DNA of 64,000 nucleotides from Pegoplata infirma. Taxonomy: Eukaryota > Arthropoda > Insecta > Diptera > Anthomyiidae. Below are positions 21,275 through 33,037 of the stretch, one piece after another. The notes under the pieces were generated by a model. That model saw only the letters and a program-made list of their open reading frames with translations. It made no database searches and was not told the DNA's origin. The stretch is from positions 235,097,462 through 235,161,461 of the forward strand of contig OY992538.1 of NCBI GenBank assembly GCA_963921195.1, given 5' to 3'. Every line of letters starts with the position of its first letter. Position 1 is the first letter of the stretch. Both the position numbers and the translations under genes were made by a program.

Positions 21275-21875
21275 TACTAGATTTTGTGCTACCTACTATT
21301 TTACAAGAATTTCTAGTAAAAATTACGAGCTTTTTTGTAATTTTACAAGTTTTTTACCAAAAAAATTGTAAATCTACAATTTTTTTGATGCAATAATACT
21401 TACAAGGAATTCTCGTGACTTAACTAGACTATTTTTGTAAAATTACATTGGAAATTTGAAAATTTACGAAAAAAATTGTAAAAACAAAGAAAAATTTAAA
21501 TTTTGATCAAAAATTTGTTGTTAAAAGACAAGGAAAACTGTCAAATGTTGATGAAATGGGATTACTGAACTTTTTCTAGTAATTTGGCAAGGTTTTTTTT
21601 GAGTGTGCTGAATGTAAATAAGCAATAGCACAAAATCTGATTAAGCTGCTGGGCGAAAACTGATGATACCATATTTTGTGAGTCCCACTGTTTTTCATAA
21701 TCTTTGGAGTCCCTTAAAATTGAAATGGTGTGTTTTTTTTGCACTGTTGCACAGTGTAATTTATTTATCACCAAACATAAAAAAACCAAATTAAACTTAT
21801 TACATCTAGTTTTGATTGTAAAAAAAATAATAAAAAAATCTGTTAATTACTAAACCGCACCCATATGTTAAATAT

Positions 21876-22822
21876 TTATATATCGTCGAACTATATTCAA
21901 TAAATGCCAACTCGAAAAAGCTTACTGTTCAGGAGAGCTAAAAAACTAGTTATTTCGCATATTATTGCAAAAATAAACAATGTACCTTCCACAAGATGGT
22001 TTAAATATTCTAAACAATTTTTACCTATGCAAAAATTTTCATATTTTGCATTTGTTTGCGTATTTTTCAGAGATGGCATTTATTACTATATCAAAAAACA
22101 AATATTTTTTTAGAGTTGGCATATTTTGTCGGAAAATAAAAATACATTTTTTTTTGAAAAATTTTTAAAAATTTTTTTTTTTTGGTTTTTGTTATCCTTA
22201 GTACGGTAATTGCAAAAACTGAACAAAAAATTAAAAATCTTTGCATATTTTTAAAAGTTACTAGCTCCGAAAGCCTTTTAATCTCAGGGTGGTCAACTTT
22301 GGCACTCTGTAACTCACTCTGTATTGCAATAGGATCACTCCACACCAGCTATTTTGAAAGCTTATATCATTGACTTTTTTTGCCCCATCCATAATGTTTC
22401 AATCTGATAAATAGTTTGAAAGTTACATAAATATAAGCAATTATTTTTTCTGCAAACACTATTTACCGATATTTTTAAAATGGCAATATCTCGAGAACCA
22501 GTCATTAGATATCAAAATCTTTACAAGATTCGTGTTTAGCATGGCAAATGCAATAAGATATGTGGTCTAATTTTATTTAAAAAATTTTTTGAAAAATATT
22601 TGGAAATTTACAATGGGAGTTGGCATTTATTTCCACCAAAAAAATATGTACTTTGAGTTAGCAGAATAACAAAAATGGATGTAAAACGACAACAAATTAT
22701 TTTTTTGCTCTGAAATTTTTATGGCAGATAGGTATTACATAGGGGAGCTATTTGCCATCGGAAACTCATTTCCGTCAAATTTGAGTTGGCATATTTTGAA
22801 TATAGGTTCACGATATATTAAA
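21876..22822. mobile_element. Inverted-repeat element, about 0.95 kb
   Basis: The left end TATATATCGTCGAACTATAT..AATGCCAACTC pairs with the complement of the right end TATATCGTGAACCTATATTC..ATGCCAACTC. 'gttggcat' motifs recur inside at about 22078, 22116 and 22620. No target duplication resolved. No coding capacity. Confidence 0.6.
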
Positions 22823-23997
22823 CACCAACAAATTTTAAAATAAATATACTATATATAAAATCATATATTTACCGTTATATGGCAGACGATAATCAATCAA
22901 ACAAAATTTATAACAATACTTAACCTCGAAATACAATATACCCAAAAAACCTTAAAAAATAGAATTTGAAAAAAAATAACAAAAAAGTAGCAAATATGCA
23001 GTATGTTTATAAAAAATATAAAAAAAAACAAGTCAAGATTAGCAAAATGTGGTAAAATAAAAACAAAATTTTTTTGATAACAAGCCATAACCAAAAATTT
23101 ATTATATACTAACCAATCAACCAGTCAACTAAACGTCACTGTCAATGTCAGAGTGAAGTTAAACAACGTGATAGTATTTTGAAAATCAAGTGATTTTTTT
23201 GTGGGTAGGGGGTGGTGAGTTGTAGAATTTGATTTTTTTTTTTATAAATCCTTAAAAATGACTGATCGATATCTTGCGTAGGGATTTTTTTTTTTTAATT
23301 TTTAAATGATAGTTTTTGATGACAAATTGTCTTTAAATTAGTTTTTTTTTTGTTAGTAACGGACAAATAAATTACTGTTAATAAAATTATGAGTTTTATT
23401 AATTTGATAATTTGATAATTATAAAAGATAGACAAGTACCTCATAAAACCACGAGACAATAATTATTTAACTTTTTTTTGGAATTTTTCTACACCATAAA
23501 CATGACAATTGATAATTTGCAACAAAAAAAAAATAATAAATATTGGTTAGATAATGAGATTTGAAAAGAATGTACTTTTTTTGAAAAAGAAGCCTTGAAA
23601 TTAATGAGTTTTTTTTTTTGATAAAAATTTTATGGTAACACTATATTGAGCAACATATCAAAAAATTGTAACGATTCTTTCAAATTTTGATCAGCGATAA
23701 GACTTGTAACGTTTGATTTAATAATAAAATGGGTTTTCAATGTCATCGTTTTTAAATGACTCTCTTTACACGATTTTAAAGGTTCTCTTTACAAACAATG
23801 ATTGCAAAGAAATGCAAAAAAAATGGAAACTGCAAAACTGCAAAAGTTGATTCAACTGTCCTTCAATAACTCATTTGGTATAATCTACGAGTTTTCTTCG
23901 TGATGACTGGGTACTTCATTACTGGTAATATTAAATACCGGATAATCAAGATATGAGTCCCCAACTTTGAAAACTTTCTCCAATGAAATCTTCATAT
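22823..23997. other. AT-rich DNA without recognised features
   Basis: No open frame with coding character, no terminal repeats and no tandem array. Long A and T runs throughout. A tRNA-like fold was looked for and not seen. Confidence 0.5.
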
Positions 23998-24612
23998 TAC
24001 ACCGTCCGACAAAAATGAAAAATATCGTTGAACACTAACTGGATAATATACGTTTGAAACTAGAGACTAAATGTAGAAAAACTGCATTTACAGTTTTTCA
24101 TTTCGTGATCCTGTTTCCTTTTAAAAGGACTTCAAAGTTTTAGAGGATTAAATTTTATAAAATATTTTTTTTTAATATTTATACTTGTCCAAGAATGACA
24201 CTAGTGATAGCAAATGAAAGAAGAGGATCTCCCCTAATTTTTCTATTTTATTAGTTTTACATGTCAGGAAAAAGGAGGTCAGTTACGGCCTTTCAAAAAT
24301 GTATCCTTCAATTTCATTCAAAATTTTTAACAAAATATTTTGATACTTTTATCCAGATATGGCAAAATCAAAAAATGTTAAAATAAATGGAGATCCTCCT
24401 CTTTCTTTTGCCATCACCAGTGTCATCCTAGAACAAGTGGAAATATTTAAAAAATATTTTACATAATGTATCCTTTAAAACTTTGAAGTCATTTTAAAAG
24501 GAAACAGGATCACAAAATGAAAAACTGTAAATGCAGTTTTACTCCATTTAATCTCTACTTTCAGATGTATATCATTCATTGTATGTTTAATATTGGCTGT
24601 CGGACGGCGTTA
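23998..24612. mobile_element. Inverted-repeat element G, copy 1 (TIR ACACCGTCCGACA)
   Basis: The left end ACACCGTCCGACAAAAATG and the right end ..GGCTGTCGGACGGCGT are inverted. Arms of about 230 bp include 'actgcatttacagtttttca' and 'ctgtttccttttaaaagga'. The same element lies at 31492-32120. Non-coding. Confidence 0.75.
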
Positions 24613-24689
24613 TTTAATTGGAAACGTTTACTTAAGTACATCTTAAAAACTGTTCAGAATGATTTAAACAATAAAACTACAATAACCCT

Positions 24690-25630
24690 GTTTATCCTGG
24701 AATAATGTTCGTTCCTCTGAAATATGGAAAAAAAATTTAGTGAAAACAATTTTGAGTAAAAAAATATCATATCATGTTGTTCCCCGTTTCATTCCATTTC
24801 GTTCCCTATTATAATCAATTTCGTTTCTTGTTACATTTCATTTCGTTCCATGTAGGTGTCCTTCCTTTTCGTAAAACATGCGTTAAAGAAATAAAAATAT
24901 TCTAGAGTTTTCATTTCAATAAATATAAGAAGTACCATCTTATCCTGCTTTTACCCACTTTTCTCCCCTTTCTCTTGAATGAGAAGAAGACCCAACATGC
25001 CAAATAGTTATTAATAGGGATGAGATTTTCTTGCACTAAAAAATCGAAAATATGCGCTTAAAATATGCACTAAAAAATTCCAAATATGCACTAAAAACCT
25101 AAAAATATGCACTAAAAGTAAAAAGTGCGCAACAAAATCTTGTTTTCATAGGAAATTTTTTTTTAGAAATTTAGACAATCTATAAAAAAATTAAAAAGAA
25201 AAAAAAATTTTTAAAATTTAAAATAGTTTTTGTAAAAAATAAATTTCAATTTGAGTTTTTGATAATTTATGCCAAAATATGCAAAAATATGCACGTAAAA
25301 GTTGGAAAAATGCTCAAAATATGCATTTAAAACTAAAATATGCAAAAATATGCATTTTCACAAAAATATGCAGAAATATGCAAAAACAAATCAATGCCAT
25401 TTTAACGCAAATTTCTTGATTCGGAAAGATAATTGGTCGATATCGTTTTTAGACTATCGACAAAAAACATGCATTTGCATGGAAATCTCATCCCTAGTTA
25501 TTAAAATAGTATTTATTAATTTTTCATCTTCAGTTTTCTCAGAATCATAATTTACAAAAACAAAATTTTTCAGAATGCTTTTTTTCTGAATTGTTTTAGG
25601 AAATGGAAGAAGTACTCAATTACAACTTTT
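24690..25630 (+). repeat. Interspersed repeat family F, copy 2, split by a hAT MITE
   Basis: Matches 2160-2770 through 'ccctgtttatcctggaat', the 'cattccatttcgttccc' run and 'ttgaatgagaagaag', then is interrupted at 25015 by an insertion and resumes at 25505 with 'ttcagaatgctttttt' sequence. Confidence 0.55.
25015..25496. mobile_element. hAT-type MITE, 482 bp, TIR TAGGGATGAGATTT
   Basis: Left TAGGGATGAGATTTTC, right GAAATCTCATCCCTA, flanked by the perfect 8-bp duplication GTTATTAA (25007-25014 and 25497-25504). The interior is dominated by AAATATGCA/ATATGCACTAAAA motifs. Non-coding. Confidence 0.9.
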
Positions 25631-26089
25631 TACCCCATTTTACTGTCATAGAATCAGAAAACTTTCAAACTCTTATATTATAATAAAACCTATGAAATCA
25701 GAAACATTTCTACAGGTATATGAAATTAACTGGATTTTGGGTAACATTTTTTGTATGGCAAAAAAAAAAATACGATTTTTTTATCTGGGCAAATTTTTAT
25801 TCTCCAAGGCCTTATACTTATGGGGTACGAAAATAGATTTAAAACTGGTAAAAAGGTTTTCGAGTTATCGCTATTTGAAATTTGCAAAACATGGCGGTTT
25901 GTTCCTAGTTTCTAGAAATTTAAAAAAAAATATCAAAATTTCTTTCCCCTGAACCTTTTAAAAAGCTTGAATGCAGCTCTAGTGTATTATGTTTTAATAA
26001 GAACCTTAAAAAATTTGAAGTGATAAAAAATGTAAAAAAAAATGTTGGTAAAAAAAATTAATGAAAAAACATTAATTAAAGAAATTTTT

Positions 26090-27170
26090 ATTAAATTAAA
26101 GTTTTATTTCATGTCGTTCCGTGTTCCATTTCATTTAGTTCCCATCCCCGCATGTTCCATTTTGTTTTGGTTTCATTCCTTTCCCATAACACGTGTCATT
26201 CGTGTTATAGAAATAAAAAAATCTAGTGTCTTTATCTCAATAGATGCAAAAAGTACCATTTTACCCCTTTCTAACCATGGTGGTACACTTTTACCCCAAA
26301 AATTTTAATTTCTAAATCTGTCCTTCTCTTGGATGAGAAGGAGATCCTTCAAGTTTTGGAGTCTTTAGTTATAAAAAAAGTACATTTTTCCATTTTTCAA
26401 TAAAAAATTTTTCTAAATTTCTAAAGGATTCTAAATTTAAAATTTCAAGTTTATAAGACCATTATTTTAGGAAATTGATAAAGTACCAAATTCAAATTTC
26501 TTACAACCAGAAATTCCTAAAAGTCTTTTTTCAGAATGTGTTGTTTTGATGTAGGATCCTACATTTCAAAAATCCGATTTTTAATACCATTATTTCAGGA
26601 GATCGAAAAAGAATTAAAGTACACTTTTTATTAGGGATGTCGCGAATATTCGTTACTATTCGGTGTTCGGCATATTCGGCATGTTTTTTGAATATTCGGT
26701 TAAATAAATATTCGTTAACAGTTTGCCGAATATTCGGCAAAATTTAAATTAGTTAAAAAAACACTTTTTATTAACGTTTGACTCTTTTTCGTAGTAATTT
26801 CAGTTTGTTTTTTATACAAAAAAACTTTAGCACTTGATTAAAATTCGATTTGTTAAGGTACCAGAAAAAATAGTGTCAACAACAGCGTTGTTGTCTTTTA
26901 ATCTGGTACTTTTTTTTTAATGTTTTACATAGGTAAAATACAGGCGTATGAATAATTAAATTATTCTTCAAATATTCGTATTCGGTTCCAACCGAATACC
27001 GAATAGTAAATATTCGGTAAAATGCCGAATACACTATTCGCGACATCCCTACTTTTTATCCTTCAAAAATCTAAATTTTCTAAAAAGTACTTTTGTCAGA
27101 TTTTTTTTCGCGGATGATCATTTTTTCTAGAAAAAAAAAACAAAGTACAATTTTTCTTGTTTTGCTCCAT
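26090..27170 (+). repeat. Interspersed repeat family F, copy 3, split by a hAT MITE
   Basis: The 'tttcatttcgttccn'-type run at 26105-26200, 'cacgtgtcattcgtgttat', 'aagtaccattttacccc' and 'ttggatgagaaggagatcc' align with copies 1 and 2. The copy is interrupted at 26632-27051 and continues with 'ccattaaaattggtgtttcc'. Confidence 0.55.
26632..27051. mobile_element. hAT-type MITE, 420 bp, TIR TAGGGATGTCGCGAATA
   Basis: Left TAGGGATGTCGCGAATATTC, right ACTATTCGCGACATCCCTA, with the perfect 8-bp duplication CTTTTTAT (26624-26631, 27052-27059). Subterminal TATTCGG repeats lie on both sides. No transposase. Confidence 0.92.
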
Positions 27171-27414
27171 TAAAATTGGTGTTTCCAAAAGGTACTTTTT
27201 CCGAATGTTTTTTTTTTTTAAATTTCAAGTCCTTTGTGAAGGAGTTGGACATTTTTGATAAAATCATATCGAATTCCATCAATTATTCTATAATGATGTC
27301 ATACAATATAGAAAAGGATGTGATTTTATCCGAAAAAAGGGTTTTCAGGTTCTCTTTTTCAAAGTTCTCATTTTCAAAGTTCTCTTCTTACTGTTTTTAC
27401 TCTGATTGTCCACT

Positions 27415-27918
27415 TAGGGCTGCGAAACTATCGATGGTACTATCGATAGTATCGATAGTTTTATTTTAAAAGGACTATCGATAGTTTTTACCCGATAGCG
27501 ATACTATCGCCGAAAAAATATTAGCTTCAAAAAGATTGTCACTTGCTGAAAACTTAATCAAAAAGTGAACCGTTTTAAAAACCTTTATATCATTTTGGAA
27601 TAATTCTACTTTTTGAAGTATTAATGCAATGATAGTATTCTCGTGTTATTGTTATTGCTAAATTTAAGGTCCGAACAGAACAAGCAGGACATGGTGGAAG
27701 ATCGCCGTAGTGAGTTAAAATAGACTGAAATTGCAGTGAACGCCAAAAACTGTCATTTGTGTGTTCAGAAGTACCAAGTTGTCATGAAAAAAAAATGTCA
27801 TTTTACGCAAAATCTTACAATTCCTTAAAATATCCGATACTATCGATAGTATCGATAGTTTAAAAACAAACTATCGAAAATATCGAATGGGACGACTATC
27901 GATAGTTTTGCAGCTCTA
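27415..27918. mobile_element. MITE, 504 bp, packed with TATCGATA motifs
   Basis: Left TAGGGCTGCGAAACTATCGA, right complement TAGAGCTGCAAAACTATCGA. Six exact TATCGATA octamers lie near the two ends. ACTTAGGG occurs on both sides (27412-27419, 27919-27926), but the left one overlaps the terminus, so the duplication is uncertain. hAT-like by end sequence. Confidence 0.7.
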
Positions 27919-27920
27919 AC

Positions 27921-28053
27921 TTAGGGCGGATTACTCAATGAAAAGTTAGCTGCTAACTGCCGATTTATCGAAGCCTTATGTCAAAATTTGTATGAAAAAG
28001 TTAAATTTAACGGAGAGTTATTTTATAACGGAGCATTGAGTAATCAAGCCTTA
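27921..28053. mobile_element. Short MITE, 133 bp, ends with GATTACTCAATG
   Basis: Left TTAGGGCGGATTACTCAATG, right complement TAAGGCTTGATTACTCAATG. Abuts the previous element. Interior 'gttagctgctaactg'. Confidence 0.55.
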
Positions 28054-28301
28054 GAATTATAATTTCCAAAAAGTACTTTTTCATACTGCTTTTTCCGTAC
28101 CTAATGTACCTACACTTTTTTACCACCTAGAGTCAGAGAGTCAGTTAGAGAGTCAGTGAGAGAGGCAGTCAGGAAGTCAGTCCACAAACTTTTTCATACA
28201 TTTAGATTTTCTCCTACTCTCTTCAATTATATTATCTCTGTGTCTCCCGCTTTTAATAAAACTACAATTTTCTTCGACTTATTAAAAGATTCGTTCAAAA
28301 C

Positions 28302-28592
28302 CATGGATGGAAAAGTTAGTACTTCTGTACTTTTTTACTCTCTAAGATACCGTAGTACCCCCGCAGCTAATTTAGTGCATTTTCTATACCAGACGTTTTT
28401 TAAAGTTTGTTCAACCAAATCTAAAAGATTTTCCGAAAAATTTGATAAGGATATCACCAATTTAAGTAATTTTATATTGAATTAATTATTTACTTTTATA
28501 CTAAATTAATTATTTTTAGTATCGTGAGTGCGAAAAAATACTTTTTTGGTTGAGCTCCAATATCATTTCAAAATTCCGAATTTCCTTCCCTG
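28302..28592. mobile_element. hAT-type MITE, 291 bp, TIR CAGGGATGGAAAA family
   Basis: Starts CATGGATGGAAAAGTTAGTA, ends TTCCTTCCCTG, with the perfect 8-bp duplication TTCAAAAC (28294-28301, 28593-28600). Shorter relative of the element at 62926-63347, sharing 'ataccgtagtacccccgc' and 'ctataccagacg'. Confidence 0.88.
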
Positions 28593-28952
28593 TTCAAAAC
28601 ATTAGTTAAACACTTTGGTCAATCCTTTGTGCAATTCTCTCCAGCTTTCTCTCTCTCAATAAATCATCAACTCCTTTTCATCTCAGTGTTTTTTTTTTTT
28701 GTAATATTTTTATTTAAATTATAGTTTAAATTTAAAAATTTGGCAACAGTTTTAACTTAAAAACTAAACAAAAAAAAATATATATAATAAAACAATGGAC
28801 TAAATATGTACTCAAAACCCTTTAAGGAATTCTCAAATTTCTTAAGAGAATTTTTCCTCTTAATGGATTGTCAAATCTTAATGTTTAAAACTACCTCTAA
28901 AATGCCAGTTTTTTTTTCTCTTACAATAAATAGTTAGCATACTCTTTCCGAT

Positions 28953-28958
28953 TTTATT
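28953..28958 (-). terminator. Candidate polyadenylation signal AATAAA
   Basis: AATAAA on the minus strand, about 33 bp beyond the stop codon of the gene at 28991-30439. Others occur further on (near 28710), so the site used is uncertain. Confidence 0.35.
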
Positions 28959-28990
28959 AAACACGCCCACCTTCAAACGTCTTCTCGTCT

Positions 28991-30439
28991 CTAAGCTTTT
29001 TCGGTAATCAATACTGGTGTAACTTCAATATCCTGATCATCAGTTTTAATTTCAAATTTTAGCTTGGTCAATTCTCTTAGTTCTTCATCAACATCGGGAG
29101 TAGCACCCTCTTTCATAACCTTAACAGTATCGGGATATTTATTAACATCACTGCCTAATTCTTGAGAGAAGGAGACTACGGTTTTAGTTTCATAGTTGAC
29201 ACCCTTTTCGCCACTAGGATCTGGTGAAGGTATGCTAGGACTAGTTAAACCATTTGTATGAGAAATGGTAACTTCACTATCCAAAGCATGACCATTGGAA
29301 AGACCATTTTGTAAAGTTTCTTCAACAACACCATTTGTTTTGGGTTCTTCTACAAGGTCATCAATAAGAACAGCTGAAGTAACAACAGCTTCAACATGAC
29401 CATTTTGTTGGGGTTCTTCTTCAGCCACTTCTAAAGCAGAAGTTACCACAGCAACTTGTATAGGAGTTTCTTGTACGGCCGTTTCCTCTACCAAGGCGGA
29501 AGAAGCAACTGCAACTAATATAGGATTTTCTTCTGGAGATATTTTTTCCTCTACTGGGTTTGTCTCTTCCAATTGTTCCAAGGTTGATATAGCAACTACT
29601 GTTGGTTGTATGGTTTGTTCAGTTTCTTGAGAATGTTCTTCTACTTCAATTTTATCATCATCTTCTCCGGCTACAGCTTTATTAACTTCTTCAATAGCTT
29701 TAGCTACCTCCTCTTCATCTTGAACATTTAAGGTAACTGGTGTAGCAAAAACTGTTTCTTCGCTCTTTACCTCAGCTTGTTGATGTTGCTCTTGTACTAC
29801 CTCTTCTATATACTCTTCAACATACTCTTCAGCTTTCTCTTGTTGTACTTGTTCTTCCTCAATTTTATCTTGTCTAGGTGATGCAGGTGGTGGTATTTCT
29901 AAGCTAGGCATAACAGCCGGACTAGCCATAGTCTCTACAAATGATTGACGATTAGGATTAGTAGGAGAAATCATAACTTGAGTGAAATAACCACTGCGTC
30001 TATTTTCAAAATCCAATATATTTTGATTAGCCAATCTTTCTTGTATGCGACGTTGTCTACGTATAAACTCAGGAACATTTTCATCTTCATCTTCTCTCAT
30101 TTCGGTTTCGACTACCTTAGCTCTTCTCAAGACAACTTTGGAAGCCTCATTATCGCTATTGCCATTTTGTTGCAAGGTCTGCTTAGTGGCCACACTTACA
30201 TTGGCTGGTTTGAAAACACCATTGAATGTGGTACTTTTCACCACAAACTCATTGTTGTTATTGTTGACGGGTGGTGAAAGAGGATTTGAATTACCATTTT
30301 GAATTTTCGGAGATCGTTGTATGGTAAAATTTGGTTTACCATGATTGATCAATAGTTTAGTGGCTGGGGATGGTGTCTTATCGCCATTGACCGATGGACT
30401 GGAGCGTAATTGAAATTTTGGTTTATTAACATCAGCCAT
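28991..30439 (-). CDS. Acidic, largely disordered 482-residue protein, family not certain
   Basis: An open frame of 483 codons from ATG 30439-30437 (context CAACATGG) to the stop at 28991. A splice acceptor (CTCCATTTGCAG|TG) lies at 30481 with no ATG between, so a non-coding 5' exon is expected upstream; 14 further in-frame codons precede the chosen Met. Residues 1-100 are basic and Asn/Ser/Pro-rich (KFQLRSSPSVNGDKTPSPAT). Residues about 122-155 form the likely conserved core, VPEFIRRQRRIQERLANQN then ILDFENRRSGYFT. From about 190 to 400 it is Glu/Val/Gln-rich with imperfect repeats of the form PIQVAVVTSALE/ILVAVASSALVEE. No signal peptide, membrane segment or catalytic motif. It lies about 12 kb from dila on the same strand. 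Drosophila hebe, which I recall as a dila neighbour, is a candidate by synteny only; I could not confirm it. Confidence 0.85.
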   Translation of the reverse strand: MADVNKPKFQLRSSPSVNGDKTPSPATKLLINHGKPNFTIQRSPKIQNGNSNPLSPPVNNNNNEFVVKSTTFNGVFKPANVSVATKQTLQQNGNSDNEASKVVLRRAKVVETEMREDEDENVPEFIRRQRRIQERLANQNILDFENRRSGYFTQVMISPTNPNRQSFVETMASPAVMPSLEIPPPASPRQDKIEEEQVQQEKAEEYVEEYIEEVVQEQHQQAEVKSEETVFATPVTLNVQDEEEVAKAIEEVNKAVAGEDDDKIEVEEHSQETEQTIQPTVVAISTLEQLEETNPVEEKISPEENPILVAVASSALVEETAVQETPIQVAVVTSALEVAEEEPQQNGHVEAVVTSAVLIDDLVEEPKTNGVVEETLQNGLSNGHALDSEVTISHTNGLTSPSIPSPDPSGEKGVNYETKTVVSFSQELGSDVNKYPDTVKVMKEGATPDVDEELRELTKLKFEIKTDDQDIEVTPVLITEKA

Positions 30440-30805
30440 GTTGTTGTAGTAGAAGTTACGTTGTTGTTGTAGGGGCAACACTGCAAATGGAGAATTTAGA
30501 TAAAAGAAACGGGTTTTAATTAAAAATGTTTGAAAAAATATATTTTTTTTAAATTTCTTGATATTTTAATGTTAATCATATTTAATTAGCAAACAATTTT
30601 TTTTAAAAAACAAAATATATAAACAACACTATCAATAAAAATTAAAGAATTATAAAAAAATTATGTACGGTTTAACAATAATTATTAAGAAATGATGTCA
30701 TTTAAATTTTTCGAAAAAAAAGAAGTGGTCAGTTAGAATTCTTTTAATTAACAAAGTAATAAAATATTTTTTAAAAATTTTTAATTTTCTATAATAAAAA
30801 CGTAT

Positions 30806-31051
30806 TTAAGAAAGGGTGCAACGTTTAGCAGTGACGCATCTTAAATTTTGGGGCACAGACTTAACAGATGCGACACTTATGACAGGTGCTTTCATAGTTA
30901 TCTTGTAACTTATCGTTGGCTGACCTTCAAGAAAACTTACAAAATCTTCGTGGGCGTGCATACATATGGGAGGGCAGTACGTAATGTTCTTCGCATAACA
31001 TAGAGATAGCGGTATAAACAGCAAAAAGCTTTTTATAATTAGAGTGACCAT
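30806..31051 (-). CDS. Putative 81-residue secreted peptide
   Basis: ATG at 31051-31049 in a good context (AAAAAATGG). Residues 1-20 look like a signal peptide (MVTLIIKSFLLFIPLSLCYA), followed by a 61-residue mature part with four cysteines (CPPIC near its start, two near the end, RCVTAKRC). Upstream, TATAAA at 31163-31168 lies 30 bp before a TCAGAT initiator-like sequence at 31138, a standard fly core-promoter spacing. ATTAAA follows the stop by about 25 bp. The region is free of recognised repeats. It is not matched to a known family; it may be a small secreted or gland peptide. It could also be a chance frame, and it lies where the upstream neighbour's 5' exon or intron would be. Confidence 0.45.
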   Translation of the reverse strand: MVTLIIKSFLLFIPLSLCYAKNITYCPPICMHAHEDFVSFLEGQPTISYKITMKAPVISVASVKSVPQNLRCVTAKRCTLS

Positions 31052-31137
31052 TTTTTCGGAGCTTAAATCAGTACGCCCAAGTTTTATGTCTTTTTTTTAG
31101 AAATAACTTTCTTAAACTCTTTACTACGGAAAAAATC

Positions 31138-31168
31138 TGATGATTTTTTTAAGACTCAAAAAATTTAT
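31138..31168 (-). promoter_or_regulatory. TATA box and initiator for the 81-residue peptide
   Basis: TATAAA (31168-31163) and TCAGAT with its A at 31138, 30 bp apart on the minus strand. This would give an ~87-base 5' UTR before the ATG at 31051. Confidence 0.4.
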
Positions 31169-31491
31169 AATAAAACTAACGAACTTGGTGTCAATTTGTA
31201 TTTATTAAAAACAACTGTTGAAAAACAACTGCCATAAACTGTTTTCGTTATTTTACTTCAAACAACTTCATTTCAATGTTTTGATCTTTCAGTGCAATAA
31301 GTATAAAACCCACAGGTTTTGAAAATAACAAAATCTCTCAGATTCTGACGACTTTTCTCTTGAGTTTTGATAATTCTTTCTTTTAGAAAACCACCCAGAT
31401 AATAAGCACCTTTTTTTTTAATTAGCCGATCAGATACATTTTTGCGTTACGGAACCTTTTTTTTGTGACAATACGTTCACCGCTTATACCG

Positions 31492-32120
31492 TCCTACAGC
31501 CAATATTAAACATGAACCGAATGATATACGTCTGAAAGTAGAGATCAAATGTAGTCAAACTGCATTGACAGTTTTTCATTTTGTAATCCTGTTTCCTTTA
31601 AAAATGACTTCAAAGTTTTAAAGGATACATTTTGTCAAATATTTCTGAAATATTTGTGGTTGTCCTTGGATGCCACAGGTGATGGCAAGTGAAAAAGGAG
31701 GATCTCCCCTAATTTTTCCATTTTTTATTTTGCCATATAAGGATAAAAGGATGCGAATAAAGTCCTTTGAAAACTTTATCAAAATATTTTGTTGAAAATT
31801 TTGAATGATATTGAAGGAAACATTTTGAAAGGGCGTAACTAACCTACTTTTTCCTGATATGTAAAAATTATAAAATAGGAAAATTTGAGGAGATCCTCCT
31901 CTTTCATTTGCTATCACTAGTGGTATCCATGGAAAAGTACAAATATTAAAAAAAAAAATATTTTATAAAATTTTATCCTCTAAAACTTTGAAGTCCTTTT
32001 AAAAGGAAACATGATTACGAACTGAAAAACTGTTAATGCAGTTTTACTACATTTAGTCTCTAGTTTCAAACGTGAAACTAGAGACAACTTTTTTCATTTT
32101 TGTCGGACGGTGTTATAAGC
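31492..32120. mobile_element. Inverted-repeat element G, copy 2
   Basis: Left GCTTATACCGTCCTACAGCC, right complement GCTTATAACACCGTCCGACA. Shares the whole plan of 23998-24612, including 'aggatctcccctaatttttc' and 'ctgtttccttttaaaagga'-type blocks. Central 'gagaagatcc' differs. Chance open frames inside are not genes. Confidence 0.75.
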
Positions 32121-33037
32121 ACTTAAAAATGGTAAAAAAACACCTTTTTCTGAACTTTGACCTAAATTTTTTCAAAAACTTGACTTGATAGAAATAATTG
32201 GAAACCAGATTCGGAATCAGTATCGAAAGGTTACTTAAAAATGAGTGGTCAGATTATAAATGTCATTACAATTAAAAAAAATCAGGAAAGCTAAAAAACA
32301 AGGTTCAGAAAAGCTTTAAAAAAAAGCTCGAAATCATTAAGAACAATTCTGGACAATAAAAAAAAACACACAAATCAAGAAATTATGGATTCTGAAAATT
32401 AAATGCGGTTCATTTGAAAAAAAGAAAATTTCAGAAACATTTAAAAAAAGTTAAAAAAAAAGCTCCGAAAATTATAAAAAAATTTGACTTTTTAAAAACT
32501 CTTGATAACAAATAACTAAATTTTACGTACTTAAAAAAAAAAAAAATTCTTAAAAGTGCTCTAGTATTTGATTTTCAAGTTTTTAAATTAGAATCTCATT
32601 TTTGAAAATGTATGTATTCTTTGATTTTTTTGCCTAGTAGGATCGTGGGATAACTATTATTACTATTTTTTAACATTTAAAAAAAAATTATTGTAATTTT
32701 TCAACCTTAAAATCATTTCTACTGCTCCAATGGTCCGTCGTAGAGGGGTCATTTCCAAGACCGACCCCCATTAATTTTTACGTCTTAACATTTCTTCGGA
32801 ACAAACTAATACCGTATCTCCAATTTCTAAGGGGGCTCCCACACAAAATGACATTTTTTTAAAATTTGCTCCAACTGACCTCCATTTATTTTTACCCTCG
32901 AACATTTTTGTAAAACATACCTACGCTCTATCTCCACTCCCTAAGTGGGCTTCCATTCAAAGTTATATTTTTAGAAAATTTGCTCCAACTGTAATTTGTA
33001 TGGGAGCCTGCTTGGGGAGTGGAGATATTGCGTAGGT

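Larger units (their letters stand above)
20240..21607 (+). mobile_element. Family D elements, two copies around a nested MITE
   Basis: 20240-20454 and 21300-21607 share 'ttacgagcttttttgtaatt', 'ttaccaaaaaaattgtaaat' and 'acttacaaggaattctcgtg'. The second ends 'ttttttttgagtgt'. The TA-MITE at 20455-21274 interrupts the first copy near its end. Confidence 0.6.

Noticed and set aside
29945..30302. Plus-strand frames of 85-110 codons
   Set aside because: Antisense of the 482-residue protein gene.
31618..31917. 99-codon open frame on the minus strand
   Set aside because: Falls inside inverted-repeat element G copy 2; copy 1 has no equivalent frame.
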